NCBI RefSeq assembly: GCF_003286085.1
Contig: NW_020825327.1
Location: 1,488,001 to 1,552,000 of the forward strand
Origin: Drosophila persimilis
Lineage: Eukaryota; Arthropoda; Insecta; Diptera; Drosophilidae
Length of the DNA: 64,000 nucleotides
Direction of reading: 5' to 3'
A program made the translations under genes and the position numbers. Below, one piece after another: positions 1-10,151 of this stretch (position 1 is the first letter of the stretch; the number at the start of each line of letters is the position of its first letter). Below the pieces are notes generated by a model. It was not told where the DNA came from. It saw only the letters and a program-made list of their open reading frames with translations, and ran no database searches.

Positions 1-1535
1 TGCTACCTTTTTTATGGAGAGGAATAATAAACGACTACTTCCAGATCGGGGGGAAGCAAGAAGAATCAATGGACAGGGTGAATAGTTTAAGCAATGGTCA
101 ACACAGAGCCTCGCCGCAGTACCTGAGTACACAACCTGGAACCCCGTCTGGACCCGGTGAAAACACCGGCTTAACTAGTCGAAGATCATGAAGTAGGGAA
201 TATTCATTTAACAAGGGACTGAAATGCCGTTCGACCTCGGTAATCCGTATGGGTACGGTTGACCAGAGTAGCGTTCCTCTGAATAGGTTGTTTGGAAAAA
301 CTGGGCAAAAAGATCGGCAATTGCCTGATCATTATTTGCCGACGTATTACAAAATGATAGCGAGGATGGGTGTGCGGACGTTCTACGCTTACTGTTTACG
401 AAGCAGTAAAACTGTTTAGGGTCCTGAGAAAAACGTATCCTGCAACGAGATAGGTAGTTCTTATAGCATTGAGCATTAAGAACTGAAAAGTTTGACCGAG
501 CTATTACATAACGAGAGTGAGAAGTAGGAGAGCCCACTTCTTGAAATTTTTTATAAAGTCTTGATTTTAAGTTTTTTAGACTGGATAACTCTTTGGTAAA
601 CCAAGGGGGTTTTCCAGATCTAATCGGACAAGAAAGCGGGACACAAGAATCAAAAAATGTGCCAAGAGCACTGTAAAAAATGTTTGTGCCTTTTGTGACA
701 TCAGTGCACAAGTACAAAGCGGACCAATCAAAATCCCTAATGAGTTTATTAAGCTTCGTAAACTCGGCTTTACGAAAGCAATAGACACGTTCAGGTGGCC
801 TACTCGACCGATCCAATACAGTTGGTCCTATATCTAGCGACACTTCGAAAGTAGGATGGTAAGCGTCTTCAGGTATGGAGAGCGGAAGGGCTCGGGTTAA
901 CAACACTAAGGTCGGATCCGATACAAAGCATAGATCAAGATCGACCCAAGGAATTTTTCACGTGGTTGACTTGAGACTGGGTCAAGCAGGTCAAGCAAGC
1001 CGTCAACAAAGTCATATCGTAACATGGGCACTAGGTTACTAGACTCGTTAACCGTAGACCAAACAGTTCCTGGCAAGTTGAAATCACCAAGAACTATCAT
1101 ATGATCTTTATCTGATAGCGAGGAAGAAACAGCAGTCAAAGGGGACAAATGCTGCTCATAAATAGAGATATCCGAAGAAGGTGGTATATACGAGCAAGTA
1201 AAGAATATAGCGAAAGCGGGAAGAATCAGTGTTACACACAGGAATTCCAGTTCCTGTTGAACTTGGAATGTGAAGTGTTCCGACGTGAAGTAAGAGTCCA
1301 CTGCAATCAGAACCCCTCCTGCACGTCGAGATGAACGATCCTTTCTAAAAGTTGTGTACTGACCTGCCAAAACCTCGGAACTAGGAATGTTCGGCTTTAA
1401 CCAGGTTTCAGTAAACAGAATAACGTGGGAAGCAAATGCAACAAAATTTGGCCAAAATTTGGCGGAGCAAATGGTGTCAATGGAGTTGGGGAGATGCTTA
1501 TCTTAAACGAGGCTATCTCCCTGGCATAAGAGAAG
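1..1535 (-). mobile_element. CR1-like non-LTR retrotransposon, family 1, copy a (truncated)
   Basis: Non-LTR retroelement fragment on the minus strand that leaves the window on the left inside the RT domain. It aligns along its length with the near-complete copy at 46257-50634. Relative to that copy it lacks about 200 bp around the ORF1/ORF2 junction (near 1430-1450) and stops near 1535, inside ORF1, where similarity ends abruptly. The bases beyond 1535 are not from this family. The assignment to a CR1/Jockey-superfamily lineage rests on the endonuclease and RT motifs and on the PHD-like finger of ORF1 in the fuller copy. Confidence 0.85.
208..1370 (-). pseudogene. ORF2 endonuclease and EN-RT linker of CR1-like copy a
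   Basis: Two overlapping reading frames make up one broken gene. The 906-1370 frame carries an apurinic-type endonuclease: RRAGGVLIAV, a YIPPSS element and the GDFNLPG catalytic motif. The 208-906 frame carries the linker before RT, with the SGKPPWFTKELSSLKN segment and the FYCFVNSKRR segment typical of these ORF2 proteins. The frame change near 906 and a stop upstream of the palm domain (RT proper lies at 1-207 and beyond the edge) show it is not expressed as one protein. The enzyme would nick target DNA to prime reverse transcription. Confidence 0.8.
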
Positions 1536-1725
1536 TTACAAGTATACAATAAGTCATAATATACCACACTTTCTTCTGCAGAGACACATATACAATACGT
1601 AGATATAAGAACATTATGTATCATCTTAAGTCTGTATCAAGGCATTATTCAGTCGAAAAACGCGAATCAAAGGGAGCGGACGCTCCACTTTTAAATAAAC
1701 GGGAACCGAACGAATTCGGTCCCAC
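1536..1725. other. Unassigned spacer
   Basis: About 190 bp between the CR1-like fragment and the gypsy-type pol remnant. I recognise no coding similarity. It includes a perfect short hairpin GGAGCG-GA-CGCTCC at about 1674-1687 and AT-rich flanks. It could be diverged gypsy-type pol downstream of RT, or part of another element. Confidence 0.4.
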
Positions 1726-2870
1726 CACTCAAGATTCTTGCATTTTCCTTTTATTTACAGCTGACCTTACCATTTTCTCCCATCTCCACATTTTGATAGG
1801 TCTATTTGAACAGACCTTTATGAAGCACCTGTAGTAGCTGGATGGTGGTTGGTTGTCTAAATTCTTGAATGGCCTTGACCTTATCAGGGCTCGTCCTTGT
1901 GCCTTCGGTTGACACGACAAATCCTAGAAATTCAACTTTTTCTTTGAAGAATTGGGATTTCCCTTTTGACACCCTCATGTTTGCGTCATGGAGGCTGTTG
2001 AGTACAGTGTCAATGTCCTTGACATGCTCTGCATCGCTCCTTGAAAATACGATGACGTCATCGACGTACACATAGCATATCTGACCGATATGCTCCCGCA
2101 ACACATCATCGATGGCCCGCTGGAAAATGCTTGAAGCAAAATTCATATTTACCTCGGTTTGCCGAAAATGAGGTCTTCTCACGATCGCGTTTAGTTAGCG
2201 TGATTTGCCCGATTTTAAATCAAGGGTTGTAAAATACCTTGCTTTTCCCAAATTTGAAAGTATCATGGAGATACTAGGCATCGGGTATTTGTCTGGTATG
2301 GTTTTTGGCTTTAGCTTGCGGAAGTCTATGACTAACCGTTTTTTGTTTGAACCTGAGTCGTCGGTTCCTTTCTTTCCAACAACACATATCGTAGATCGTA
2401 GCTACAACAGCCGTATTAAAGGGCAGCGCTCGTTTGGATCTGCAAAAGTCTCTATACGACTGGCCATCATTTTAAAAAATTTGTCCCTTACAGCTGGCGG
2501 AACCTCGATGTCGTCCACTTTTGTGATGTTGACGCTGGGGCACTTGCAGAACAGGATATTTTCAGATTAATTTCCAAAGTGAAGTCATTTTGTCCCCAGG
2601 TTAATATTGGCGCCAGCTTCAGCTAATGTGTCAAGTCCTATGATGCCATCGAAGGTTGAAAGTTCTGGCAAGATGAAAAACGGGCTTTTTATGCCGAAAA
2701 ATTTAAGGAATTACTTTCGCTCGACATTTTTAAAGCCGTGCAGTGATATTACGATGAAGGGCGCCTCTATCGGAACAATTCGGTGAAGTTCGCTTAGCGG
2801 TTTGATGTAGTTCATCGCAGCCCCAGTGTCTATTAGGAAATTTAATGTTCTCCCCGCTACTGTTCGTTTG
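1726..2870 (-). pseudogene. pol: gypsy-type pol remnant (protease and RT), array copy 1 with unfused left end
   Basis: Minus-strand Ty3/gypsy pol. From 2860 downward: retropepsin with an LIDTGAA active-site motif (about 2810-2835), then RT fingers (DFRKLKPKTIPDKYP), the YFTTLDLKSG segment, and the palm motif YVYVDDVIVFS near 2060-2090. It then runs on past 2001 through EFLGFVVSTEG and a SSYYR-FIK segment to about 1730. Several stops and frameshifts interrupt it, and the segment between LDLKSG and SSIFQRAID is scrambled. This is the only copy in which RT continues beyond the duplication breakpoint at 2001, so it shows the parental gypsy side of the fusion seen in the other copies. Confidence 0.85.
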
Positions 2871-2944
2871 ATGAACGGGAGCAGGGACTTTCCTCTAAAA
2901 AATTGACCGTATCACTATCGTACCCTGCGTTATTTTCTAGTCAA

Positions 2945-3564
2945 TTTCAGCCACTGCCTCCTGTGCAAGCTGCTCATACTGTTCCTCGTATTGGTCTGGG
3001 TCTTCCTGAGCGAGGTGATTAACCCTCTGCCTGCTCTGGTCATTTTTTCGACCCTGTCCCGGCCTTGGTGACTATCTGTCTGCTGATTGCCCTGATCGAC
3101 ACTGATTCCTGATTCAACACCGCCTTGAACGATGCTAAGAGCGAGTCAGCGGGGCCTCTAATCTTATTTCTGATTATGAGGACCGCTTGGTAGTGCTTTG
3201 AACTACCTTCGTACCCCTCGTACAGCATATAGGCAGCCTTTGCCGCTTGGCGCCATGAAACGTACTGCTCCTGGGAACTCTGGAAGTGGTTTCACCGCAT
3301 CCAGAGCATCCTCACAGACCACCGCTCTATCTAAAGTAATCAGCTCGGTAAAAGGCCTTGGCCTCGGGGGTCTTAATTATCGCTGCCTGCAGCTGGCTGG
3401 TTACTATCTGTAAACGTTGTTCAAAGTCACGCCGCCGCGGACACAATGGCTTCGAGTTGTGCAGCGTCCATTATTCCTGCTTGTTCCCCCGGGCCGTGTT
3501 CAAAATCTAGGCTAAGATCGTGTAGCAGTTCTAATAAATCGTTATTGTTATGATAAATACTCAT
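2945..3564 (-). pseudogene. gag: gypsy-type gag remnant, copy 1
   Basis: Starts at the ATG at 3564 (peptide MSIYHNNNDLLELLHDL). A stop after SAAA and a frameshift follow. The longest open piece (3040-3228) has a YEGSSKHYQAVLIIRNK segment and a RGPADSLLASF segment, which resemble the capsid region of Ty3/gypsy Gag proteins of insects. It lies directly upstream of the protease in the same orientation. Gag would form the particle. This copy cannot, given the breaks. Confidence 0.7.
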
Positions 3565-4328
3565 GTGCGGGTTTTTTTATTTTTTTTTTTACTGCTTCTT
3601 CACGTGCTCTGTCTTTGTCGTAGGTCAGTTTATCCCCCAGACTGGCGTCAAATTTGGATTCCCTTATGAGAGATCTGAGATGGTGCCCGCCGACAACAAT
3701 GTAATCATATGGCGGGTGTAAAAATAAAATTTCGAGAAAAATGACGCCCGACTGATTTTGGATGTAAACAATTTTTATTAGCTAGCTCAGTTCTGTCTGA
3801 AAGCCATTCGTTTTTTTTTTTTATTTTTTAATTGTAATTTTCCTTAACTGAATTCTCTAAATGATTTTTGTATGGCTTGTATTTGGTGTTTCTCTGGTTG
3901 TATCTTTCTGTTTCTTTCGTATGTTTCTTCCTGTCTATCTATTTATTGGCAGCCTTCTTTATACTCGGGGCTAAGAGTTGTTTGGTGGAGCGGGCGTTGT
4001 CACCGCATTCATATATTTTAAGCTTTAGATATTTTGCTTTCTTTAACTTTTTTGAGCGGGCGTTGTCTCCGCACTCCTTTGTTTCAGTATTTATATTTTT
4101 CACCGCATGTTTTTTTTGTTTTTACACGTTGACCGAACTGTTTATTTAAGTTTGTTGAGCGGGCGTTGTCTCCACACTCCATTATTTCAGATTTCAGACT
4201 TTTCGTTCTCACTTCTTTTCTTTCCGGTTTTATTTGTTGACCGAATTGTTCTTTAACTTAATACTTTTCCGATTTTATAGCGGGCGTTGTCTCCGCACAA
4301 TAATTATATCCCGTTGGCGGTTCACTCG
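3565..4328 (-). promoter_or_regulatory. gypsy-type 5' leader with repeated ~24-bp motif, copy 1
   Basis: Non-coding leader between primer site and gag ATG, very A-rich on the sense (minus) strand. It holds four copies of a motif with core GCGGAGACAACGCCCGC (minus strand) at 3988-4010, 4054-4077, 4157-4180 and 4279-4300. Between them is a second recurring word, GTTGACCGAA (plus strand, about 4128 and 4228). Position and spacing recall the leader insulators of gypsy and Idefix, but the motif is not the Su(Hw) site. Function is inference. Confidence 0.6.
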
Positions 4329-4340
4329 CGTTGGGCGCCA
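4329..4340 (-). other. Primer-binding site, tRNA-Lys type, copy 1
   Basis: Minus strand TGGCGCCCAACG, complementary to the 3' end of insect tRNA-Lys including CCA. It immediately follows the LTR end TATTATTAC. This fixes the orientation of the gypsy-type element and the inner edge of its 5' LTR. Confidence 0.8.
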
Positions 4341-4853
4341 GTAATAATACATTTTCAGGTTATTTGGAATAATATGGTGAACACTTTATTCGTAATTATG
4401 AGTTATTATAAACCACAAGGCTAACACTAAGTATGTTGTGGCCACTCGGCGGATCAATAATAAACTAAACTTAAGGTACCCAAACTCCCGGTCTCGAGCC
4501 GTCACTTATCGTTCGCCGGGCCCGTCGCAGTTCAGCAGAAACGCTGACATTGCGCCTCGTGCCTGGTGTCCGATGCAGGCTGGCATCCGGCGGTCTCGGC
4601 GGCCGCGCTCCTACGGTCAGCGAATCTGCCTCCTCAGCGATCTTGCAGAAATCGCTCCTCCCAGTGGCCAATTTGGATCAAATTTGTTAATTTATATATC
4701 TAGGTATGCAAGAATATGCTACGTTAAAAAAATGCGTACGTATATGTAAATAAATATGCGCCGTACGTATGTGTGTTATTTTATAGACAATATAATTAGT
4801 TAAGAAAGGTGCCGTGTTAGTTTATATATGTTATTATAGGTATTATAAGGTAT
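4341..4853 (-). mobile_element. gypsy-type 5' LTR, copy 1
   Basis: About 510 bp between the primer site and the BEL-C pol scrap. The inner edge is set by the primer site. The outer edge is approximate, placed where BEL-C coding similarity ends (after the SSER residues). The matching 3' LTR lies outside the window, so target duplication and terminal bases cannot be verified. A GC-rich core (about 4490-4650) is set in AT-rich sequence. Confidence 0.65.
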
Positions 4854-5008
4854 TCTTTCTGAACTGTGAAATCGCGCCATAGCTTGTGGTTTTGAATCTC
4901 CTAGATCCTTTTCTTTTTTAAATGGAATTTTAACCATATACTTACCATTCTCATCTCTTCTTGTTGTTTCCAAGAAATGCTTCTCGTAAACATCTTCTTC
5001 TACGTCAT
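4854..5008 (-). pseudogene. pol: BEL-C pol fragment between gypsy LTR and roo LTR, copy 1
   Basis: The minus strand encodes VEEDVYEKHFLETTRRDENG followed by VKIPFK and a LGDSKPQA-ARF segment, the conserved BEL/Pao stretch between protease and RT. It is cut on one side by the gypsy LTR and on the other by the roo LTR. The last five bases before the roo LTR, GTCAT (5004-5008), are the roo target duplication, whose partner is at 37781-37785. Confidence 0.85.
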
Positions 5009-5537
5009 TGTTAATGTGTGTGTGTGTGTAGGAAGCTGGGTTGCATACGGTACATAAACCGTCAACAGTTTGGTCGTCGCAACTAGAACTTGAACCAGTT
5101 GGACTGCGGAGTGGGTATCCTACGTTGCGCAAGGGAGGGTCTGAAGACACAGCGACAGCCTCTGATGATTGCGATGGAAGATGAGTGACAGGCAGTTATG
5201 GTACTGTTTCTGATACTGACTTTATTGATAAAAATGATTCTTATTTATAGGTAATCAAAAGGTACAAAAGTGCTGAGTCTGTAAAATATATGTTTTGTGT
5301 ATTATGGATAATTTTAGTGTCTGGTGGGCAATTGCGACATTTTGATGGTCAGCAACTGCCCCGCTGTCTTCGCACTCTGCGGAGAGAGTGCATTGTCAGC
5401 AGAACTCACTGCAGTGGCTAGTGTGTTGTCGTGAGGTATTATTTTGCATGTTACGTAGAACACTGTGTCACGGTGCCACTGTGTTATGCCGACGGGTATT
5501 ATACACTATTACTTAAGCATATTTCTGCAACTGAACA
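5009..5537 (-). mobile_element. roo-type 3' LTR, copy 1
   Basis: 529 bp LTR bounded by TGTTAATG and CTGAACA, with an uninterrupted GT run at its plus-strand start (5015-5028). It matches the 5' LTR of the parental element at 37258-37780. A purine-rich tract (minus strand, GGCCGGGAGAA) abuts it at 5538-5550, as expected for plus-strand priming. Confidence 0.88.
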
Positions 5538-5561
5538 TTCTCCCGGCCGTTGAAACTGTGT

Positions 5562-7440
5562 TCAACCATCGTTCAAGTCGATGGTAAACCGGCATGCAAG
5601 GGGTATAGGGGGTGATGACATGGCTGGATCGGGATTTGACGGCCTTGGTTTCCATAGTTGATACTTCTTCCGGAAGATGAAGGCAATGATCAATAGAATT
5701 GATATTGCTAGGGCTGCATAAGCAGCGAGTTGATGGTGGTGCACGGTGGTGAGATGGTGTGGCAGCTCGTGATGATTGATGGCTGATAGTTGCTGGTGTA
5801 GATCATCAAGTTCTTGAAGAAAGTCTGATGTCTGGTTCTTCAGTTGACACATTGGTGGCGAGGGTGATGTCTCCGGTGGGCTCACGTCACCAAACCGAGT
5901 GTAAGTCGATTTTACTTCGCTGATTGTGGTGCTGAAGGTACTGATGCTTACTTTAGTATTGCGAGCAGTGCAACCAGGGGACATGGAGAGTAGACCAGTT
6001 CCTTCCAGTGTTATGGTTGACGGAACTCCGTTGCATACTGCTTGAAGTTTAGTTGTAGAATGCGTTGCGAAGATCCATTTATTTGGATGCTGAGTTTTTA
6101 GTCACACCGTATCAGCCTTTGTGTGTGTTACCTGACACAGTGTTTCTGTTTTATTGTTAAACAGTTGAAACTCACAGCGATTGTCCACATTGAAGATCGT
6201 CTGATGGTCAAAGCAGATGAACTCCTCGTTGTGTACTTTAAGACAACGTCGGAATTCCTCTTGGGTAGTGCCCATGAACTGGTCTCGGTGGATGTTAACC
6301 GTTACTATGGTGGTTCTGAGGTCAAATAGACTCCAGCTTGTTGAATCCCAAAACGGGATTGGGATGATGCTGAAGACTTCGAGCTGAGCTGTTGAGACCA
6401 GCGGTAGCGTCAGCTTGAAGATTACGTGTTTTGCAGTCGGGGTTCCTTCGGCTCGCATGATTCTGTATAGTTGAATCACCTCCTTCGTTGTGACCGGCAG
6501 CATTTGATCTTGTGGCAAATGATCCCGTATCTGGTCTAGTTGGTCTATTAGTTGCTCGGGAGACACCAGCGTGGGGCTTATTCTCCGATGATGAATACCG
6601 ATTAGGACATCAGATATGTCGGACTGCATTCGTTGGAGAGTTGTTGTGAGCAGCATTAATTGTGCTATTAGTCCTAAGTACGCTTAAGTCAGATGATCGC
6701 TGTGATATGACCCTCTTTCTCGGTTGATATTAGCCATATTCTGTTCCAAAATTTTTAGGCGATTATCAGTTGTTACTTTGTCTTTTCTGACTACGTTTAT
6801 TGTCGCGTCGACAATTGATGTTTGGTTTTGGAGCAGATGTAGTAGAAAGTCTTCATTGGTTTTCACTTTCTCAATTACTTGAGTCATCTCTTCTGCGTAT
6901 TTTGCGTCGAGAACACCAAAAAGACTGCTTGCTACATTTCCTATGATGTCCAGCGGCGATCTGCGTTTTCGAGAGTTTTTCATTAAAACGCTTCCTGCTT
7001 ATAGCTCGTTAAACACATGTTGAAAGTGTTGAACTATGGAGTTCCATGCCGGAACATTTTTTAGTTCAGGGCACATGTATCGTATCTCTGAAATTCCGGC
7101 AGACATTAGTTGCATATCCTTCCAATATGGGCCCAAGTCATAGTATACGATCATGGTCCACTCAGACGTTGCTATTCTTGATGTTCCAAGTTTCTCATAG
7201 AATATTCCAGGCTTGTTTGCGAATTGTGTCACATTTATTGACTGTGATAATGCTAATGGAAGCATGAGCAACAGCACCGCTAATGTTGATGTTAATGTAG
7301 GTGACAATTTTGTTGTTCGCTGTGTGGGTGGCTCATCAATCTCCGTGGTGTCACTGATCACGTTGTGGGAACGTTTGATTGCCACATCTTCTGGAAAGAG
7401 CGGCGCTAGACGAGTGATCGGGCGCTTGTATACGCCAGAT
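5562..7440 (-). pseudogene. env: roo-type envelope-like gene, copy 1 (three in-frame stops)
   Basis: Follows the integrase C-terminus in the same frame. In order: a hydrophobic leader (LAVLLLMLPLALSQ) near 7250-7300, an ectodomain, a furin-like cleavage site RKRR just before a hydrophobic SPLDIIGNVASSLFG segment (about 6920-6970), a long helical stretch, and a C-terminal membrane anchor AALAISILLIIAFIF followed by basic residues (about 5640-5720). This order matches the F-type fusion proteins of baculoviruses and errantiviruses. Stops at about 6996, 6684 and 6102 break it. The first is shared by copies 1-3 only, and the other two are also in copy 4. Confidence 0.82.
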
Positions 7441-7475
7441 GCTGTCTTAACGTCAACCACTCGTACGTGGTTGTC

Positions 7476-8396
7476 CTATCCAGGATATGTCTTAATGATG
7501 CGACCCATTGGCCACTTCATTACAGGAAGGTTGTCCTCCTTAACCAAAATTAATAATCCTTCAGGTACGTTTGGTGAAGCGGTCTTCCATTTATGCCGAG
7601 CTTGCAATTCTTTGAGGTATTCTGTAGACCATTGTTTCCAGAATGAATTCTTTAGGCGCGATACCAATTCCCAGCGCTTGACCAATGTTCTTCCTTGATG
7701 ATCAGCATTGACGTCAGGAGGCGTTGTCAATGGTTCACCAATCAAGAAGTGTCCTGGGGTGAGCGCTGTTGTATCAGTGGGATCATTTGACATTGGAGTG
7801 ATGGGTCGAGAGTTGAGAATTGCTTCAATTTCGATTATCACTGTGTTTAGTTCTTCAAATGTCAATGAGGCTGTGTTGGTGGTTGTTATCAACAGCCTTT
7901 TTGCTGATTTTACCGCCGCTTCCCAGAGGCCGGCAAACGATGGGGCCCTGGGAGGAATGAATTTAAAATCCACTTGTTTTTTGTTGCAATGATTCGTGAT
8001 CAGAGCACTTGCCTTTGAGCTGAATATAGAGTCTTCTAATTCTTTAAGCTGGTTGTTTGCACCCACAAAGTTCGTTGCATTGTTGCAATGAATAGTTTGG
8101 CACTTCCCACGTCTGCTTAAGAATCGACGCAGGGCGGCCAAGAATGCATCTGTGGTCAGGTCGCTTACCAGCTCCAGGTGTACTGCCTTTGTGGAAAAGC
8201 AGCAGAACACGGCGAGTATAGTGTCAATGTCCTTGACATGCTCTGCATCGCTCCTTGAAAATACGATGACGTCATCGACGTATACATAGCATATCTGACC
8301 GATATGCTCCCGCAACACATCATCGATGGCCCGCTGGAAAATGCTTGAAGCAAAATTCATATTTACCTCGGTTTGCCGAAAATGAGGTCTTCTCAC
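7476..8396 (-). CDS. Chimeric gypsy RT / roo integrase ORF, copy 1-2 junction
   Basis: A 306-codon open frame. Residues 1 to about 60 are gypsy RT palm (SSIFQRAIDDV, then YVYVDDVIVFS). From about residue 61 it is BEL/Pao integrase, from ILAVFCCFSTKAVHLELVS through a GLWEAAVKSAKR segment (catalytic Glu) and ILNSRP to the C-terminal IIKTYPG. The fusion at 8214-8215 keeps frame. The second catalytic position reads CNNATNF where BEL integrases normally have an Asp, and the first catalytic Asp is absent. A TAG stop follows YPG. It cannot be a working polymerase or integrase. Any function would be new. Confidence 0.8.
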   Translation of the reverse strand: MRRPHFRQTEVNMNFASSIFQRAIDDVLREHIGQICYVYVDDVIVFSRSDAEHVKDIDTILAVFCCFSTKAVHLELVSDLTTDAFLAALRRFLSRRGKCQTIHCNNATNFVGANNQLKELEDSIFSSKASALITNHCNKKQVDFKFIPPRAPSFAGLWEAAVKSAKRLLITTTNTASLTFEELNTVIIEIEAILNSRPITPMSNDPTDTTALTPGHFLIGEPLTTPPDVNADHQGRTLVKRWELVSRLKNSFWKQWSTEYLKELQARHKWKTASPNVPEGLLILVKEDNLPVMKWPMGRIIKTYPG

Positions 8397-9084
8397 GATC
8401 GCGTTTAGTTAGCGTGATTTGCCCGATTTTAAATCAAGGGTTGTAAAATACCTTGCTTTTCCCAAATTTGAAAGTATCATGGAGATACTAGGCATCGGGT
8501 ATTTGTCTGGTATGGTTTTTGGCTTTAGCTTGCGGAAGTCTATGACTAACCGTTTTTTGTTTGAACCTGAGTCGTCGGTTCCTTTCTTTCCAACAACACA
8601 TATCGTAGATCGTAGCTACAACAGCCGTATTAAAGGGCAGCGCTCGTTTGGATCTGCAAAAGTCTCTATACGACTGGCCATCATTTTAAAAAATTTGTCT
8701 CTTACAGCTGGCGGAACCTCGATGTCGTCCACTTTTGTGATGTTGACGCTGGGGCACTTGTAGAACAGGATATTTTCAGATTAATTTCCAAAGTGAAGTC
8801 ATTTTGTCCCCAGGTTAATATTGGCGCCAGCTTCAGCTAATGTGTCAAGTCCTATGATGCCATCGAAGGTTGAAAGTTCTGGCAAGATGAAAAACGGGCT
8901 TTTTATGCCGAAAAATTTAAGGAATTACTTTCGCTCGACATTTTTAAAGCCGTGCAGTGATATTACGATGAAGGGCGCCTCTATCGGAACAATTCGGAGA
9001 AGTTCGCTTAGCGGTTTGATGTAGTTCATCGCAGCCCCAGTGTCTATTAGGAAATTTAATGTTCTCCCCGCTACTGTTCGTTTG
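8397..9084 (-). pseudogene. pol: gypsy-type protease and RT fingers, copy 2
   Basis: Upstream continuation of the RT portion of the chimeric ORF, in the same order as in copy 1: LIDTGAA protease motif (about 9025-9050), then RT fingers with DFRKLKPKTIPDKYP and YFTTLDLKSG. A stop and a frame change separate it from the chimeric ORF, so the protease and the chimera are not one protein. Confidence 0.8.
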
Positions 9085-9158
9085 ATGAACGGGAGCAGGG
9101 ACTTTCCTCTAAAAAATTTACCGTATCACTATCGTACCCTGCGTTATTTTCTAGTCAA

Positions 9159-9778
9159 TTTCAGCCACTGCCTCCTGTGCAAGCTGCTCATACTGTTCCT
9201 CGTATTGGTCTGGGTCTTCCTGAGCGAGGTGATTAACCCTCTGCCTGCTCTGGTCATTTTTTCGACCCTGTCCCGGCCTTGGTGACTATCTGTCTGCTGA
9301 TTGCCCTGATCGACACTGATTCCTGATTCAACACCGCCTTGAACGATGCTAAGAGCGAGTCAGCGGGGCCTCTAATCTTATTTCTGATTATGAGGACCGC
9401 TTGGTAGTGCTTTGAACTACCTTCGTACCCCTCGTACAGCATATAGGCAGCCTTTGCCGCTTGGCGCCATGAAACGTACTGCTCCTGGGAACTCTGGAAG
9501 TGGTTTCACCGCATCCAGAGCATCCTCACAGACCACCGCTCTATCTAAAGTAATCAGCTCGGTAAAAGGCCTTGGCCTCGGGGGTCTTAATTATCGCTGC
9601 CTGCAGCTGGCTGGTTACTATCTGTAAACGTTGTTCAAAGTCACGCCGCCGCGGACACAATGGCTTCGAGTTGTGCAGCGTCCATTATTCCTGCTTGTTC
9701 CCCCGGGCCGTGTTCAAAATCTAGGCTAAGATCGTGTAGCAGTTCTAATAAATCGTTATTGTTATGATAAATACTCAT
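9159..9778 (-). pseudogene. gag: gypsy-type gag remnant, copy 2
   Basis: ATG at 9778. Same early stop and frameshift as copy 1, with the open segment at 9254-9442. Shared lesions mean the gag was already dead before the array formed. Confidence 0.7.
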
Positions 9779-10151
9779 GTGCGGGTTTTTTTATTTTTTT
9801 TTTACTGCTTCTTCACGTGCTCTGTCTTTGTCGTAGGTCAGTTTATCCCCCAGACTGGCGTCAAATTTGGATTCCCTTATGAGAGATCTGAGATGGTGCC
9901 CGCCGACAACAATGTAATCATATGGCGGGTGTAAAAATAAAATTTCGAGAAAAATGACGCCCGACTGATTTTGGATGTAAACAATTTTTATTAGCTAGCT
10001 CAGTTCTGTCTGAAAGCCATTCGTTTTTTTTTTTTATTTTTTAATTGTAATTTTCCTTAACTGAATTCTCTAAATGATTTTTGTATGGCTTGTATTTGGT
10101 GTTTCTCTGGTTGTATCTTTCTGTTTCTTTCGTATGTTTCTTCCTGTCTAT

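Larger units (their letters stand above)
2001..8215 (-). repeat. Array unit, copy 1
   Basis: Leftmost complete unit. Private variants include GCAGAAC instead of GTAGAAC at about 2550, an ISEIRYM reading in env where the other copies read ISELRYM, and a longer T run in the gypsy leader (about 4103-4110). That T run breaks the small leader ORF which is open in copies 2 and 3. Confidence 0.9.

Noticed and set aside
2205..2570. Plus-strand ORF of 114-121 codons in every unit
   Set aside because: Shadow of the gypsy RT fingers. The minus strand gives DFRKLKPKTIPDKYP and YFTTLDLKSG.
3868..4149. Hydrophobic plus-strand ORF resembling a membrane protein
   Set aside because: Produced by T-rich leader sequence read on the antisense strand. 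Length varies with T-run indels among copies.
3988..4300. CRISPR-like direct repeats
   Set aside because: Only four degenerate copies with unequal spacing, inside an insect retrotransposon leader. No bacterial context.
4438..4749. 103-codon plus-strand ORF, Arg-rich, conserved in all four units
   Set aside because: Lies within the gypsy LTR next to the primer site. Conservation is explained by recent duplication, and no family is recognised.
5013..5030. GT microsatellite as an independent repeat locus
   Set aside because: It is an internal part of the roo-type LTR and recurs with it at 11223, 17433, 29376 and 37262.
7213..7698. 161-codon plus-strand ORF repeated at 13423, 19635 and 31391
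   Set aside because: It lies exactly opposite the env leader and integrase C-terminus, whose minus-strand translation has clear family motifs. It recurs only because the unit is repeated.
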